From contig JAJEKV010000046.1 of the NCBI GenBank assembly GCA_021234155.1, positions 4,070,665 through 4,134,664 on the forward strand: a stretch of DNA of 64,000 nt, written 5' to 3'. Position numbers and translations under genes: made by a program. Numbering within the stretch: the stretch's first letter is position 1; each line of letters begins with the position of its first letter. Origin of the DNA: Isoetes taiwanensis. Its lineage: Eukaryota > Streptophyta > Lycopodiopsida > Isoetales > Isoetaceae. Under the pieces are notes generated by a model. The model was not told the DNA's origin. It searched no databases and worked only from the letters and a program-made list of their open reading frames with translations. Shown piece after piece: positions 48,871-59,560 of this stretch.

Positions 48871-49499
48871 CAAAATGAGCTCCTTCAAGTTTGAATCCTA
48901 GACCTAAAGTCACACCAGAAGTCTTAATAATTTCACTTAACCAACTCTCCAATAAAAATTATTATGATAAAAACACCAAAGTAATTTATTTAAACCTGAT
49001 AACTCTTTTACTTTTATTTATATTAGGGCTAATTATAGTGCAAGGCGGAGACAAAAGCTTTTGGCTTTTTGGCCACTCTCCGGAAAAGGCGTCACAGTGC
49101 ACCTGATCAAGTTCAGGGATACTAGCTGATAGAAACTCAGAACATAGAGACATTGATAGGCATTTTTCAGTGGAAGAAAATCATTCAGTAAATTTCCTGA
49201 GGTTTCTAGACTCTCTCAACTGCTCTTAGCATGATGAAATAACCTTGCCATATGGTTTTAGTCCCTCTCAGAGTCAGATATTGTATTATCATTACTAAAC
49301 AGACAGAAAAGCAAATCATTTGGGAAAGCATATTAGCGGGGTTTGTCTCATACTTGTTTTCCCAAGGGGAAAACCATGGCTCTAGGAAGGAAATATCTCT
49401 TCATCTATAAAATCAAACGACAAGCAGGCACTAAGGTAGAGGCTCCAACAATGGTGAACTTAAGGTGCAAAGCTTTATAATTCTCAAATCCTTGATCAA

Positions 49500-50490
49500 T
49501 TGACTGAAATAAAGTTATCAAGATGTGCTCGGATCAGCACATGTATCTTAGAACCAGGAAGAGCACTCCACGAAGAAGGTAAGGCCTTGAAAGAAAATAA
49601 GGAGAAAATCAAAGCTTGGCTGAAGAAACATTGGAAGGACAAAACTAAGGCAATGGATGATTTGTTGCAACACGTAGGCCTCGATGAACATCAATACAAG
49701 GTGCTCGCTAAACATCAATACAAGGTGCTCGCATATGGCATCCAAGGGCCGAAGCTTTTCTTGAAGAGGAAGGTGAGTGATTGCAAGACAAGCGCCTTTA
49801 ATCCTCGCATCGCGATGTTGTGGAGCCAAGCCAACCGCATTTCGATTATATCTTTAATGCCTATCTTTGTTGCCGCGTCTTAATCTATCTTATATAACGA
49901 CAGCACAGACGAGCATGTCCGCATCCTTGGAAAAGATTATAGATTCTTGCAACAAGAATAACCAGCATGTTGTTGAGAGGATATGGCAATTAGGCAAGCG
50001 CAATCATCACGTTCAGGAGGTTTCGATCTTGAGGCCACAATGCTTACGCTTTCGGCATGCCCGCATAATGAAGAGCCTTGAACTGTAATTTTCATTGATA
50101 CGAACATCTTCAGAATAGGTCCGAGGTGTTGAAGATGAAAAAAGAGCTTGCAAAAGCTTGATCCTAATAGCACAGGTATCCTCGCCCCCAACATTATCGA
50201 CAAGTATAAGCGGCGAACGGCGGAGCTCGAACACATTAGCCTCGCGAGAGCAGCCATGTTATACAAGGATGAGCATGGGCAATTTGTGAACAAAATGAGG
50301 ACGGACAGATCAGGCAATCCGAAAGCGGCTGTAGTTAGGTATGTGAAGTTCAACGAGGATAAAGACATAGAAGGATGGGCGTCTGAAGCGGCCATTTGCC
50401 GCGTGCGGTTTAGGACAGAACATGATCTCCTGGACGGGCACTCGAGCTACTATAGTGCATACATGGCGAAGCAAGAAGAAATCGAACACT
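49500..50490 (+). pseudogene. Helitron Rep C-terminal region, copy A
   Basis: The order is KKHWKDKTKAMDDLL, GLDEHQYKVLA, GPKLFLKRKVSDCK, FNPRIAMLW, then in another frame TSMSASLEKIIDSC, then LAPNIIDKYKRRTAELEHIS and ARAAMLYKDEHGQFVNKMR. These match the segment of Helitron Rep proteins after the HUH site. A 24-base tandem duplication (HQYKVLAK, about 49690..49735) is private to this copy. No HUH or catalytic Tyr is present. It ends at the deletion junction. Confidence 0.82.
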
Positions 50491-51402
50491 AACCTGGACT
50501 TCCTGAAGCCAAAAGTTTATGCGAAGAGCTCCTAGAAAATTTGATTGAGAGATTGGGTCATGTATAGACGAACCTGTAAAGAATAATATGTGGAGAGTCA
50601 TTTTTATTGCATAGGGCAGCAAGGGAAAGCAAATACTAAATAAGGACAGCCCATACCTGATACTTCTGCAACCAAACTACGCACCTCAGATAACTTGGTT
50701 TACAAGCCATAGCATCGAATCTCACCCTTACTATAGCTTTGATATGTTTGGCGATGGTAGTCCCACATAGGCCTCAGTAGGTTGGTTGTCCGTATTTTCT
50801 CCTGCTTTAACATTGCTTTGGCTGCGCAAAACTTCACAATGCAAACGATGCCTTAAGGTTATATAGACAAGTCCTTCCATGACAACTTCAAAAGATTCCC
50901 TATACGTTTGGTCACATCTATTATGCTTTTAAGTGCGCAAAATCATCATCATATTTCCAAAGGTTACATGAATAAAATAAATCAAGATAACAAGGGGTCC
51001 TTTCCATTCTGATACAATGCCTCTTATTTTCAAAAGTTACCAAACTAATATGAGATTAAAGCATCCGCTGTAATTAACAACTTCCTCAAGTCTTCGTTAG
51101 AGCTCTCAAAAAGCACTTATACCTTTCTAAAGGAGGGACTGCTTCTACATGTCCGGCATGTAAATATCTGGATTTTTCATTTACAATCACATGCAGAAAT
51201 TCATAAATTATGATCGACATCTCGAATCTATCACATCTTTCAGTCCTCTTAGCCCGTTTGATTTTCCTCTGTTGTATGACTAAAGCATGGACATTATGTT
51301 TTAAGAACCGGATTACTTTATTCTTTCATGGTATCAGATCGCTCATGTTGATGGCTTAATATTTGCTTTGGTATTCCCATGCTTAGCAGGTTCATGCATA
51401 CC
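50491..51402 (+). repeat. 3' non-coding end shared by both Helentron copies (copy A)
   Basis: CACTAACCTGGACTTCCTGA to AGGTTCATGCAT matches 58003..58920 almost base for base. No clear Helitron 3' hairpin was identified. Confidence 0.85.
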
Positions 51403-51599
51403 AGCGAAAATTTTAGTGGCCCTGGCGGGACATTTGGCCACAAATTACAGGTTCAAGCAAAATGCGATGGCCAGCTTGAGTAGGATGCCTTACCTACGGA
51501 CTACCTGCAGATTCGCCATTTCGTGGCACTTTATTTCCTATTAGGGCATTAGAATGGCCAATTAGATGTTTGCTAATTGAAGTGGTATCGACTTTGGGG
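51403..51599. other. Unique spacer between the two Helentron copies
   Basis: About 200 bases not shared with either copy. It shows that the copies are neighbours, not directly fused. Confidence 0.5.
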
Positions 51600-51868
51600 C
51601 CAATTATTAATTATTATTCTTAATAGTGCAAAGCCACGTATGGCAGCATTTATCCACCTTGCTACTATCCAACTTGCTATTTTCATTTCTAAATTTTATA
51701 GGGCCTTCTTAAGGTTTATATCTTGATTAGCTTTTGACATGCATGCTAACATTGAAATTAAACTTTGAATACTTAAATAAAAATATAAGAGTCAAGGGTC
51801 CCTTACTTGATTTCCAGTCTAGCCCCTAGGCTCGTTACAGATTCTGTAGCAAATCAAATAACAAACCT

Positions 51869-52225
51869 GTGGCACATTCTTCCATCAATATACTATTCTT
51901 GATTTGGAAATTTTGTGATATTCAATTCAAGTTTCCTAATGAATTGGACATGAGATTGGACTATTTGTCCTTGAATTTCATTAGTGTTTCCATCAACAAT
52001 ATATCCCAATGTATAATTCAACGAGAAACCATTATGGATGTCCATAAAGTGGAGTACAAAAAAGTGCAAGGAAGGAATTTGTTCATTGTACTCTACCAAT
52101 CATGTCCACCAAGATTTCAAGAATTTTCTTATTATCTATCTATCTATCTAATGCCATTACGTTGGCAAATGTTTTTTACCACAGTTTTGGTTGGAAAGAA
52201 AGTTTTAATTCAAAAAGGGCAATAA
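51869..52225 (+). CDS. Shared unidentified ORF in copy B
   Basis: Twin of 46917..47273 with a few substitutions (for example FCDIQFKFPNE against FCDVNFKFTNE). No domain was recognised. It starts without an ATG. Confidence 0.3.
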   Translation: MAHSSINILFLIWKFCDIQFKFPNELDMRLDYLSLNFISVSINNISQCIIQRETIMDVHKVEYKKVQGRNLFIVLYQSCPPRFQEFSYYLSIYLMPLRWQMFFTTVLVGKKVLIQKGQ

Positions 52226-53427
52226 AACCTTTGTAAAGCCATTGGCTTTGCCAAATATTGAACGTCTAAAACAAGGAAAGTCTATATTTGCAGCTGGCCC
52301 CTTAAGCTCTCATGGCTGAAAAGCCATCATATCTGGTAAGGCAAATCCGCTAAGGCAAATCTGGCAGCGGATCTGGTAATCCCTTACTTGGTAGCGGAGC
52401 TGGTCAAGCTTATTCATGGGAAGGTTAAATCCATGGATAAGGAAGAAACCATGTGTTATTGGCCAGGCTCAGATTAGCACAGCTCTGTGAAGGCGGGGAG
52501 AAAGGTTTGGCTATGGTGGTAAGTATGGGGAGGTTTTTGCAGATCTTTGCTGGATATGGCCTTACCTCCAGGACTCAGTTCCACGAGCTGCCCCAATTTT
52601 GATTCTCTTCGTGGCTCTACTAGACACCGCAGCAATGCATCCTGTGTTTGTTTGGGAACATTATCCGTGCCAGATGCTGTCCAAGGATGATTATGAGCCC
52701 AAGATTTTAAGCTTCAATTGGCCAATATATAGCTATATCAAGAGAAGATGACGATTCAGCTGCGGACGTAAGCTCAAAAACCAATTATCTGGTGCAAGTG
52801 CCTGCACTCAGGAAATTATCTGGTGCAAGTGTCGTGCAAAAATCCAAGAGATTACTCACTCAGATATGCCATCATACGTCTATCCTTGCAATCACCCTTG
52901 TTAATACCATGGCATCTAGTTCAAAGTTATCATGCACATTTCCATATTAAAATAAGGCAAGCAACTAAGACAATGAAAAAAAACAAATACAACCAAACTT
53001 CTCTGGTATCTTGAGATGGCCCTTTTACTGATCGGGGGCGATTGGCATAGGAGCGGGGTAAGCCTCATGTATACACACCCTTCCACGCCGCGTCCAACAT
53101 TGGAAGACCGCTTAACCATGAGCTTGACGTTGCCATGCTGGGTATCAACGCTCCATGTTTTATGAGTATATGCTAACAACTGTGGTGATAATATTAATAA
53201 GTTGTATGTTAGCCGTGAGACTTAGACCATGGCTTCTAGTCTTCGGCCCCCAGAGGACTATATCAAAGAAATTTTTATGGATAGACTAACTTGGGAGCAT
53301 GACATATTCATTACATGGAATATGAATTCAATCCAAAGTATTTTCGTGTCAATGCAAGTACATTAGACATCAACAACATGGCAATGCATATCAAGAAAGT
53401 TACGAATCAACTTAATAATTCCAGTGC

Positions 53428-53535
53428 AATGCCAACAATTTAGCAAGGGACCAAAGAACCAAAGAACCAAAGAAGCCCAATGCAATGCCAACAATTTAGC
53501 AAGGGACCAAAGAACCAAAGAACCAAAGAAGCTAT
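53428..53535. repeat. Internal minisatellite of copy B
   Basis: Two units of CAATGCCAACAATTTAGC... with three ACCAAAGAA steps each. Confidence 0.85.
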
Positions 53536-54192
53536 AGGACAAAATGAGCTCCTTCAAGTTTGAATCCTAGACCTAAGGTCGCACCAGAAGTCTTAATAAT
53601 TTCCCTTAACCAACTCTCCAATAAAAATTATTATGATAAAAACACCAAAGTAATTTATTTAAACCTGATAACTCTTTTACTTTTATTTATATAGGGCTAA
53701 TTATAGTGCAAGGCAGAGACAAAAGCTTGTGGCTTTTTGGCCACTCTCCGGAAAAGGCGTCACAGTGCACCTGATCAAGTTCAGGGATACTAGCTGATAG
53801 AAACTCAGAACATAGAGACATTGATAGGCAGTTTTCAGTGGAAGAAAATCATTCAGTAAATTTCCTGAGGTTTCTAGACTCTCTCAACTGCTCTTAGCAT
53901 GATGAAATAACCTTGCCATATGGTTTTAGTCCCTCTCAGAGTCAGATATTGTATTATCATTACTAAACAGACAGAAAAGCAAATCGATGGGAAAGCATGA
54001 CCAACGGGGTTTGTCTCATAACAGTTTTCCCAAGGGGAAAACCACGGCTCTAGGAAGGAAATATCTCTTCATCTATAAAATCAAACGACAAGCAGGCACT
54101 AAGGTAGAGGCTCCAACAATGGTGAACTTAAGGTGCAAAGCTTTATAATTCTCAAATCCTTGATCAATTGACTGAAATAAAGTTATCAAGAT

Positions 54193-55140
54193 GTGCTCCA
54201 GATCAGCACATGTATCTTAGAACCGGAAGAGCACTCCCCTGAAGAAGGTAAAGCCTTGAAAGAAAATAAGGAGAAAATCAAAGCTTGGCTGAAGAAACAT
54301 TGGAAGGACAAAACTAAGGCAATGGATGATTTGTTGCAACACGTAGGCCTCGATGAACATCAATACAAGGTGCTCGCATATGGCATCCAAGGGCCGAAGC
54401 TTTTCTTGAAGAGGAAGGTGAGTGATTGCAAGACAACTGCCTTTAATCCTCGCATCCCGATGTTGTGGAGAGCCAACACAGATTTCCAGTATATCTTTAA
54501 TGCCTATCTTTGTTGCCGCATCTTTGTCTATCTTACATAACGACAGCAGAGACAAGCATGTCCGCATCCTTGGAAAAGATTATAGATTCTTGCAACAAGA
54601 ATAACCAGCATGTCGTTGAGAGGATATGGCAATTAGGCAACGCAATCATACGTTCGCTGGAGGTTTCGATCTTCGAGGCCACAATGCTTCTGCTCGGCAT
54701 GCCCCTGCATACGAAGACGCGAACTGTAATTTTCATTGATACGAACATGCCGCGAGATCAGGTCCAGGTGTTGAAGCGAAAAAAAGAGCTTGCAAAGCTT
54801 GATCCTAATAGCACGTATCCTGCCCCCAACATTATCGACAAGTATAAGCGTGAACGGCTGAGCTCGAACACATTAGCCTCAAGGAAAGCAGCCATGTTAT
54901 ACAAGGATGAGCATGGGCAATTTGTGAACAAAATGAGGACGGACAGATCAGGCAATCCGAAAGCGGATGTAGTTAGGTATGTGAAGTTCAACGAGGATAA
55001 AGACATAGAAGGATGGGCGCATTTAACGGGCCACATTTGCCGCGGCAGCTCAGAGGACGGAACATGATCTCCTGGACGGGCACTCGAGCTATTATAGTGC
55101 ATATATGGCAAAGCAAGAAGAAATCGAAGCAGCTCATACA
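54193..55140 (+). pseudogene. Helitron Rep C-terminal region, copy B
   Basis: The first frame reads KIKAWLKKHWKDKTKAMDDL, GLDEHQYKVLAYGIQGPKLF and TAFNPRIPMLWRANTDFQYI, which is the canonical Helitron stretch 'NPxLxxLWxANxDIQxV'. After a frame change near 54515 it continues SYITTAETSMSASLEKII, VSIFEATMLLLGMP, RTVIFIDTNMP, PAPNIIDKYKRERL and RYVKFNEDKDIEGW. Apart from one frame change near 54515 and a small break near 55040, the run is continuous. The upstream HUH motifs are not present in any frame I could read. Confidence 0.88.
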
Positions 55141-55360
55141 ATGCCAACATTCTAGCACACCGGGGATTTGGATAGTTGGAGTGACATAGAGAGGATAGCC
55201 GACGAGATCGATCATCGAATGAAGATGAGGAAGCGGAAGGCGAGGATGAGTTTGATGTAGGCGCAGACCTTCCATATTACACTCTACACCAGTCTCCTCA
55301 AGAGGTACATGATGCAGAATTGGTTCCATCAATTATTAGAAACTCACCCCTTTCTGTCCA

Positions 55361-56907
55361 TTGCAGGTGCAGAGGACGATGGTACCGAATAAACAAATCA
55401 TGCCCAATGAGATGTACTACACAATGGTGCAGACGCTAAGGAAGGGTCAACTGTTACTGTATGATGATATCATGTACAAAAAGATACATGACCCAACTCA
55501 CAGGTACAACTGTTTCTTACGGGCGGTGCGGGGTGTGGGTAAGTCGCGTTTGCTACAGTGCCTCATTGAGGGACAAAAGCGGCTTTTTCAACAAGATCTC
55601 CCCGATGCATTGAGCAGGCCATCGGTTGTCATAGCCCGCGCATTACCGTGCAAAAGGCAGCAGATAATGTTGGGGGGATCACGCTGCACTCGGCATTCGG
55701 TATAAGACCAACAGCGGCGTTTGGAAATAAGATGACGATGCCCACGTCTGCGACGCTACAAACGGGAAGGAATGCCTACGAGGCGGCGAGACTGCTGGTA
55801 CACGAGATCTCAATGGTCGGGCTTCACCTCCTCTTCCACGTCGATGCATTATGCAACAAGTAAGTCATATCCCAGCTCATCTGCTGCCCGCAGGCCTACA
55901 GGAGAAACAGGCATGTGTGACTAACTCATATGCGTGATTCGGTTTCAGGTACAAGGCCACTGCGATGCCCATACCATTTGGGGGCATGTCACTGATTGCA
56001 GCTGGGGACTTTTACCAATTGAAGCCAATGTTTGACAAGTGGAATTTTGGCGACCCAGATGTCGACGACGCCGAACGGCTAGGCTTCGTCCAGTTCCTAG
56101 ACCTGTACCACTCATGGAAATCGAATTTCAGGTACTATGAGCTGACCGAGATCGTGAGGCAAGGAGACGACCTCCCCTTTGCATGCACGTTGTCCCATAT
56201 GAGGATATCAGAGCAAACGGTAGATGATCTGCACCTTGTGAACTCCACCTGCATCCGGCCAACACCTAGTGATCCGCGTCTTCCACATGTCTTCCACAAG
56301 AACAAAGACAAGGACGAGCACAATGACGAAGTGTATGCCAAAATAACAGAGCAAGACATCCTTATCCAGTCTATAGACACGCACGAGGATGGCTGTCCGA
56401 GAAGCATCAGCCTACCCACAGACTCTCGAAAGATGTACGGGTTGAGAGACAAGCTAGAGTTGAAACGGACTATGCTCGTTGAGCTGACGAGCAACATTGA
56501 CTTATCTGATGGGCTCGTCAATGGTGCCGATGGCATCCTACAGCGGCACGCGGGCGTGGGTGAGACAGAGGTACTCTGGATATTATTCATGAAGCCCACA
56601 ATAGGAAGAAACTATTGAGATAGGCTGAAACACCTCTACGACCAAGGGATCGAGCCAACATGGACGCCAATCCAAAAGTTGACGAAGCTATGCCAGGCAG
56701 GCAAAAATGAGAGGCACAAGATCATGAGATGCCAGTTCCCCGTCCAACCGGCCGCTAGAACATTACATTACGTGTCCGCGTGGTGGCACAGTCGAACAGC
56801 TATGCTTCAACCCCAGAGGCATGCACATGCACAGAATGGCATACACAGCTATCTCGCGAGTGAAGACAATGGCAGGACTGTTCTTGAAGCACCCGCTAAC
56901 AAACTGA
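55361..56907 (+). pseudogene. Pif1-type helicase of the Helentron, with one intron
   Basis: Motifs in order: Walker A RGVGKSRLLQ (GKS at about 55537; the family usually has GAGVGKS), KAADNVGGITLHSAFG, Walker B LLVHEISMVG (about 55795; family DEISM, Asp replaced by His), PFGGMSLIAAGDFYQLKP (about 55977..56027), ELTEIVRQ, VELTSNIDLSDGLVNGADG (about 56480..56535), and YTAISRVKTMAG in the last part. A GT-AG intron at 55860..55948 joins in phase (CNK|YKATAMP). Frame changes lie near 55640 and 56780, with a TGA at 56616. The frame then runs to a lone TGA at 56905..56907, beyond which it stays open into the endonuclease. Confidence 0.9.
55860..55948 (+). other. Spliceosomal intron inside the helicase
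   Basis: GTAAGT at the 5' end and CGGTTTCAG at the 3' end. Removing the 89 bases restores the reading frame exactly between CN(K) and YKATAMPIPFGG and removes the in-frame stop just after the donor. Confidence 0.85.
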
Positions 56908-56949
56908 AACTTCACTGTTGACAACAGAGTTACAGAAGAGATTCAGAGA

Positions 56950-57633
56950 ATGCAAAGAGAGATGCCGTGGACGATGACTATGCCCAATCTCGCCGACAAA
57001 CGGCCACCAACACTCGTCGCAACAACGCTGAACACGCTAACGGCAACAAAGTACATCGACCATATACTAGCAGATTCACAGCTGATGTCGTCAGACATCC
57101 TCTGTCTTCAAGGGACGAGAACGGATGACGCATCCATCTTCGAGACAACTAAGTGCCTGCTCAACATCAACGCGTGCGGAATAGCCACACTTTACGACAT
57201 CGACGGGCTCGAGCTTCTCTACCACCAACTCGTTACGGAGCTCTCGGTGACAACCATCATTGCCACGTTTCGAGATCGCACCACGGGAACCATCCTGCAC
57301 ACGGCAAATATATATAAGCACCACGGCGGGAGCATGCAGCAATTCCTTGACAATATTAGAGCGATTGCTGAGAGTTCAACATCGCAATCCACGCTTGGAG
57401 CCAATGCCGCTAGGACTGTCCTCATGGGAGATTTCAATGTAGATGCCCTGCGACAAAACATCATCATCGCGGCGTTACAGGCCACAATGCCCGGCCATGT
57501 CCAACAAGTGAATGCCGCCACGTGCTCCGCGGCACTGCTTGACCATATCTGGACAGACTTCAAGCCTGCATTTTGCGACATCGGCCATTGCTACTGGAGC
57601 GACCACAGACGAGCATACATAGTGTTCACTTGA
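56950..57633 (+). CDS. AP-type endonuclease domain of the Helentron
   Basis: A single open frame of 227 residues, in the same frame as the helicase end and separated from it only by the TGA at 56905. An exonuclease-endonuclease-phosphatase fold is shown by NTLTATKYIDHI, SSDILCLQGTR, ARTVLMGDFNVDALR (about 57411..57455), ALLDHIWTDF and YWSDHRRAYIVF. The catalytic Glu of the LQ-E-T motif is replaced by Gly (LQGTR), so the copy may be inactive, unless this is a base error. The Asp/Asn (GDFN) and His (SDH) sites are intact. It is not linked to any RT here, unlike the LINE endonucleases elsewhere in the window. Confidence 0.85.
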   Translation: MQREMPWTMTMPNLADKRPPTLVATTLNTLTATKYIDHILADSQLMSSDILCLQGTRTDDASIFETTKCLLNINACGIATLYDIDGLELLYHQLVTELSVTTIIATFRDRTTGTILHTANIYKHHGGSMQQFLDNIRAIAESSTSQSTLGANAARTVLMGDFNVDALRQNIIIAALQATMPGHVQQVNAATCSAALLDHIWTDFKPAFCDIGHCYWSDHRRAYIVFT

Positions 57634-58002
57634 AGGTGGGAATGTGTGAAAGAATTTAGTGTCCTTTTGCAAATTTAGCTGCTAATATAAGCAAATCTTT
57701 ATCATTTAAGTTACGTATTGGATTTGTCTTTGAATTTGATAATGTTATAACCTAACTAAGAGTTGGGGCGTGAGATTTCGAAGGTTTCTTCTCTAATTTG
57801 GTCTTGGGTTTTGCTTGCTAGAGTTGCATGTGCTCGTGAATTTGAATGTTAGGTATTTCGTGACATAGTCATGCAGTGGTTTGGTTGCCGTATAACATTG
57901 GGAAACTTTGGTTACAAGGGAAGATTTAGTTTCAATTAGTGTAGTTTTGGCACGTTTTGAGCATGTTTTAAGAAATGACATTGTAAAGTACCAGAATGAT
58001 GA
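57634..58002 (+). other. Non-coding part of copy B lost from copy A
   Basis: AT-rich sequence between the endonuclease and the shared 3' end. It is part of the block missing in copy A. Confidence 0.6.
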
Positions 58003-58920
58003 CACTAACCTGGACTTCCTGAAGCCAAAAGTTTATGCGCAGAGATCCTAGAAAATTTGATTGAGAGATTGGGTCATGTATAGACGAACCTGTAAAGAAT
58101 AATATGTGGAGAGTCATTTTTATTGCATAGGGCAGCAAGGGAAAGCAAATACTAAATAAGGACAGCCCATACCTGATACTTCTGCAACCAAACTACGCAC
58201 CTCAGATAACTTGGTTTACAAGCCATAGCATCGAATCTCACCCTTACTATAGCTTTGATATGTTTGGCGATGGTAGTCCCACATAGGCCTCAGTAGGTTG
58301 GCTGTCCGTATTTTCTCCTGCTTTAACATTGCTTTGGCTGCGCAAAACTTCACAATGCAAACGATGCTATAAGGTTATGTAGACAAGTCCTTCCATGACA
58401 GCTTCAAAAGATTCCCTATACGTTTGGCTGTCTATTATGCTTTTAGGTCTGCAAAATCATCATCATATTTCCAAAGGTTACATGAATAAAATAAATCAGC
58501 ATAACAAGGGGTCCTTTCCACTACAGTACAATGCCTCTTATTTTCAAAAGTTACCAAACTAATATGAGATTAAAGCATCCGCTGTAATTAACAACTTCCT
58601 CAAGTCTTCGTTAGAGCTCTCAAAAAGCACTTATACCTTTCTAAAGGAGGGACTGCTTCTACATGTCCAGCATGTAAATATCTGGATTTTTCATTTACAA
58701 TCACATGCAGAAATTCATAAATTATGATCAGCATCTGAATCTATCACATCTTTCAGTCCTCTTAGCCCGTTTGATTTTCCTCTGCTGTATGACTAAAGCA
58801 TGGACATTATGTTTTAAGAACCTGGATTACTTTATTCTTTCATGGTATCAGATCGCTCATGTTGATGGCTTGATATTTGCTTTGGTATTCCCATGCTTAG
58901 CAGGTTCATGCATGCATACC
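58003..58920 (+). repeat. 3' non-coding end shared by both Helentron copies (copy B)
   Basis: Near-identical to 50487..51402. It ends at AGGTTCATGCATGCATACC; copy A has one GCAT fewer. Confidence 0.85.
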
Positions 58921-58979
58921 CCTATCACCATTCATTGGAAGGCAGCCAGAAGTTCCTTCCTAACTTGAAGGCATTACAT

Positions 58980-59560
58980 ATTACAGACTTCTTCCTCCAG
59001 CTTGTTGCTTTTGTTCATTTACATCATGCTGGCGGAACTGACTAGGAGTACCACATGACATTTTATGAGCTTTGGCAGCATTTAGGAAGCATAAACCCAC
59101 TGTTTTCTCTCTCAAAGACACAAGTTTGTATAAAGCATTGTATGGTGTTATCTGCAGAACTTGCTTCAAGGTCTTCATTTTTGTGACAACCATAGTCATC
59201 TCAAACTGGCAACTAGGAACGTTCTGCATTTGATCGTACATTTTAAGAGCAGCATTTCCATCTCCATGTTGGGCATATGCGTCAATTATCCTGAGACAGT
59301 ATTTCTACAGATCTACAAGCTTAAGGCCTTCTCTGCAAATTCTATCTCCTCACATTTGGCATGCATATCAACAAGGCTTGCCAAAGCGCAATCGAGATGT
59401 AAGCCTTTGCGGGACATGGAGCGATATGGCGATGTCGACTCCAGTTGTCATGAGGTCGCAACCGAAGTCAGTAACCCGGCGTCAAACTTTGACAAACAAA
59501 GGGTGGTGCAATTTCACCAAAAGCACTCAATCCGATTGTGACCCTTGACCACGAAGTATT
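58980..59560 (-). pseudogene. Pentatricopeptide repeat (PPR) protein fragment
   Basis: On the minus strand GLHLDCALASLVDMHAKCEE (about 59350..59410) followed by IEFAEKA is a typical PPR L/S motif pair ('LVDMYAKCG.IE.A'). In another frame IIDAYAQHGDGNAALKMY (about 59238..59295) matches the next motif ('MI.GYAQHG.G.EAL.L'). PPR proteins bind organellar RNA for editing or processing. A stop after the first motif and a frame change show a broken gene, or sequence errors. Confidence 0.75.

Larger units (their letters stand above)
46288..51402 (+). mobile_element. Helentron-like element, copy A (deletion derivative)
   Basis: Colinear with copy B from TTAATTATTAATTATTATTC to AGGTTCATGCAT, but it lacks the segment equivalent to 55129..58002, so helicase and endonuclease are missing. 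The junction is at about 50486. It carries two LINE insertions (46407..46790 and 47284..47565) that copy B does not have. It keeps a Rep C-terminal region only, so it is non-autonomous. Confidence 0.88.
51600..58920 (+). mobile_element. Helentron-like element, copy B (Rep + helicase + endonuclease)
   Basis: A 7.3-kb element. It has non-coding sequence (51600..54180), the Rep C-terminal region (54193..55067), Pif1-type helicase (55361..56907), an AP-endonuclease domain in the helicase frame (56950..57633) and a 3' non-coding end. Helitrons that carry a C-terminal endonuclease are called Helentrons and are described mainly from animals. The N-terminal Rep with the HUH and Tyr residues was not found, so the coding part is incomplete or decayed. 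The element ends are defined only by similarity to copy A. Confidence 0.88.

Noticed and set aside
51403-51599. Helitron-type ends (5' TC, 3' CTRR with hairpin) at the copy borders
   Set aside because: I could not place them with confidence; the borders are defined only by where similarity between copies stops.
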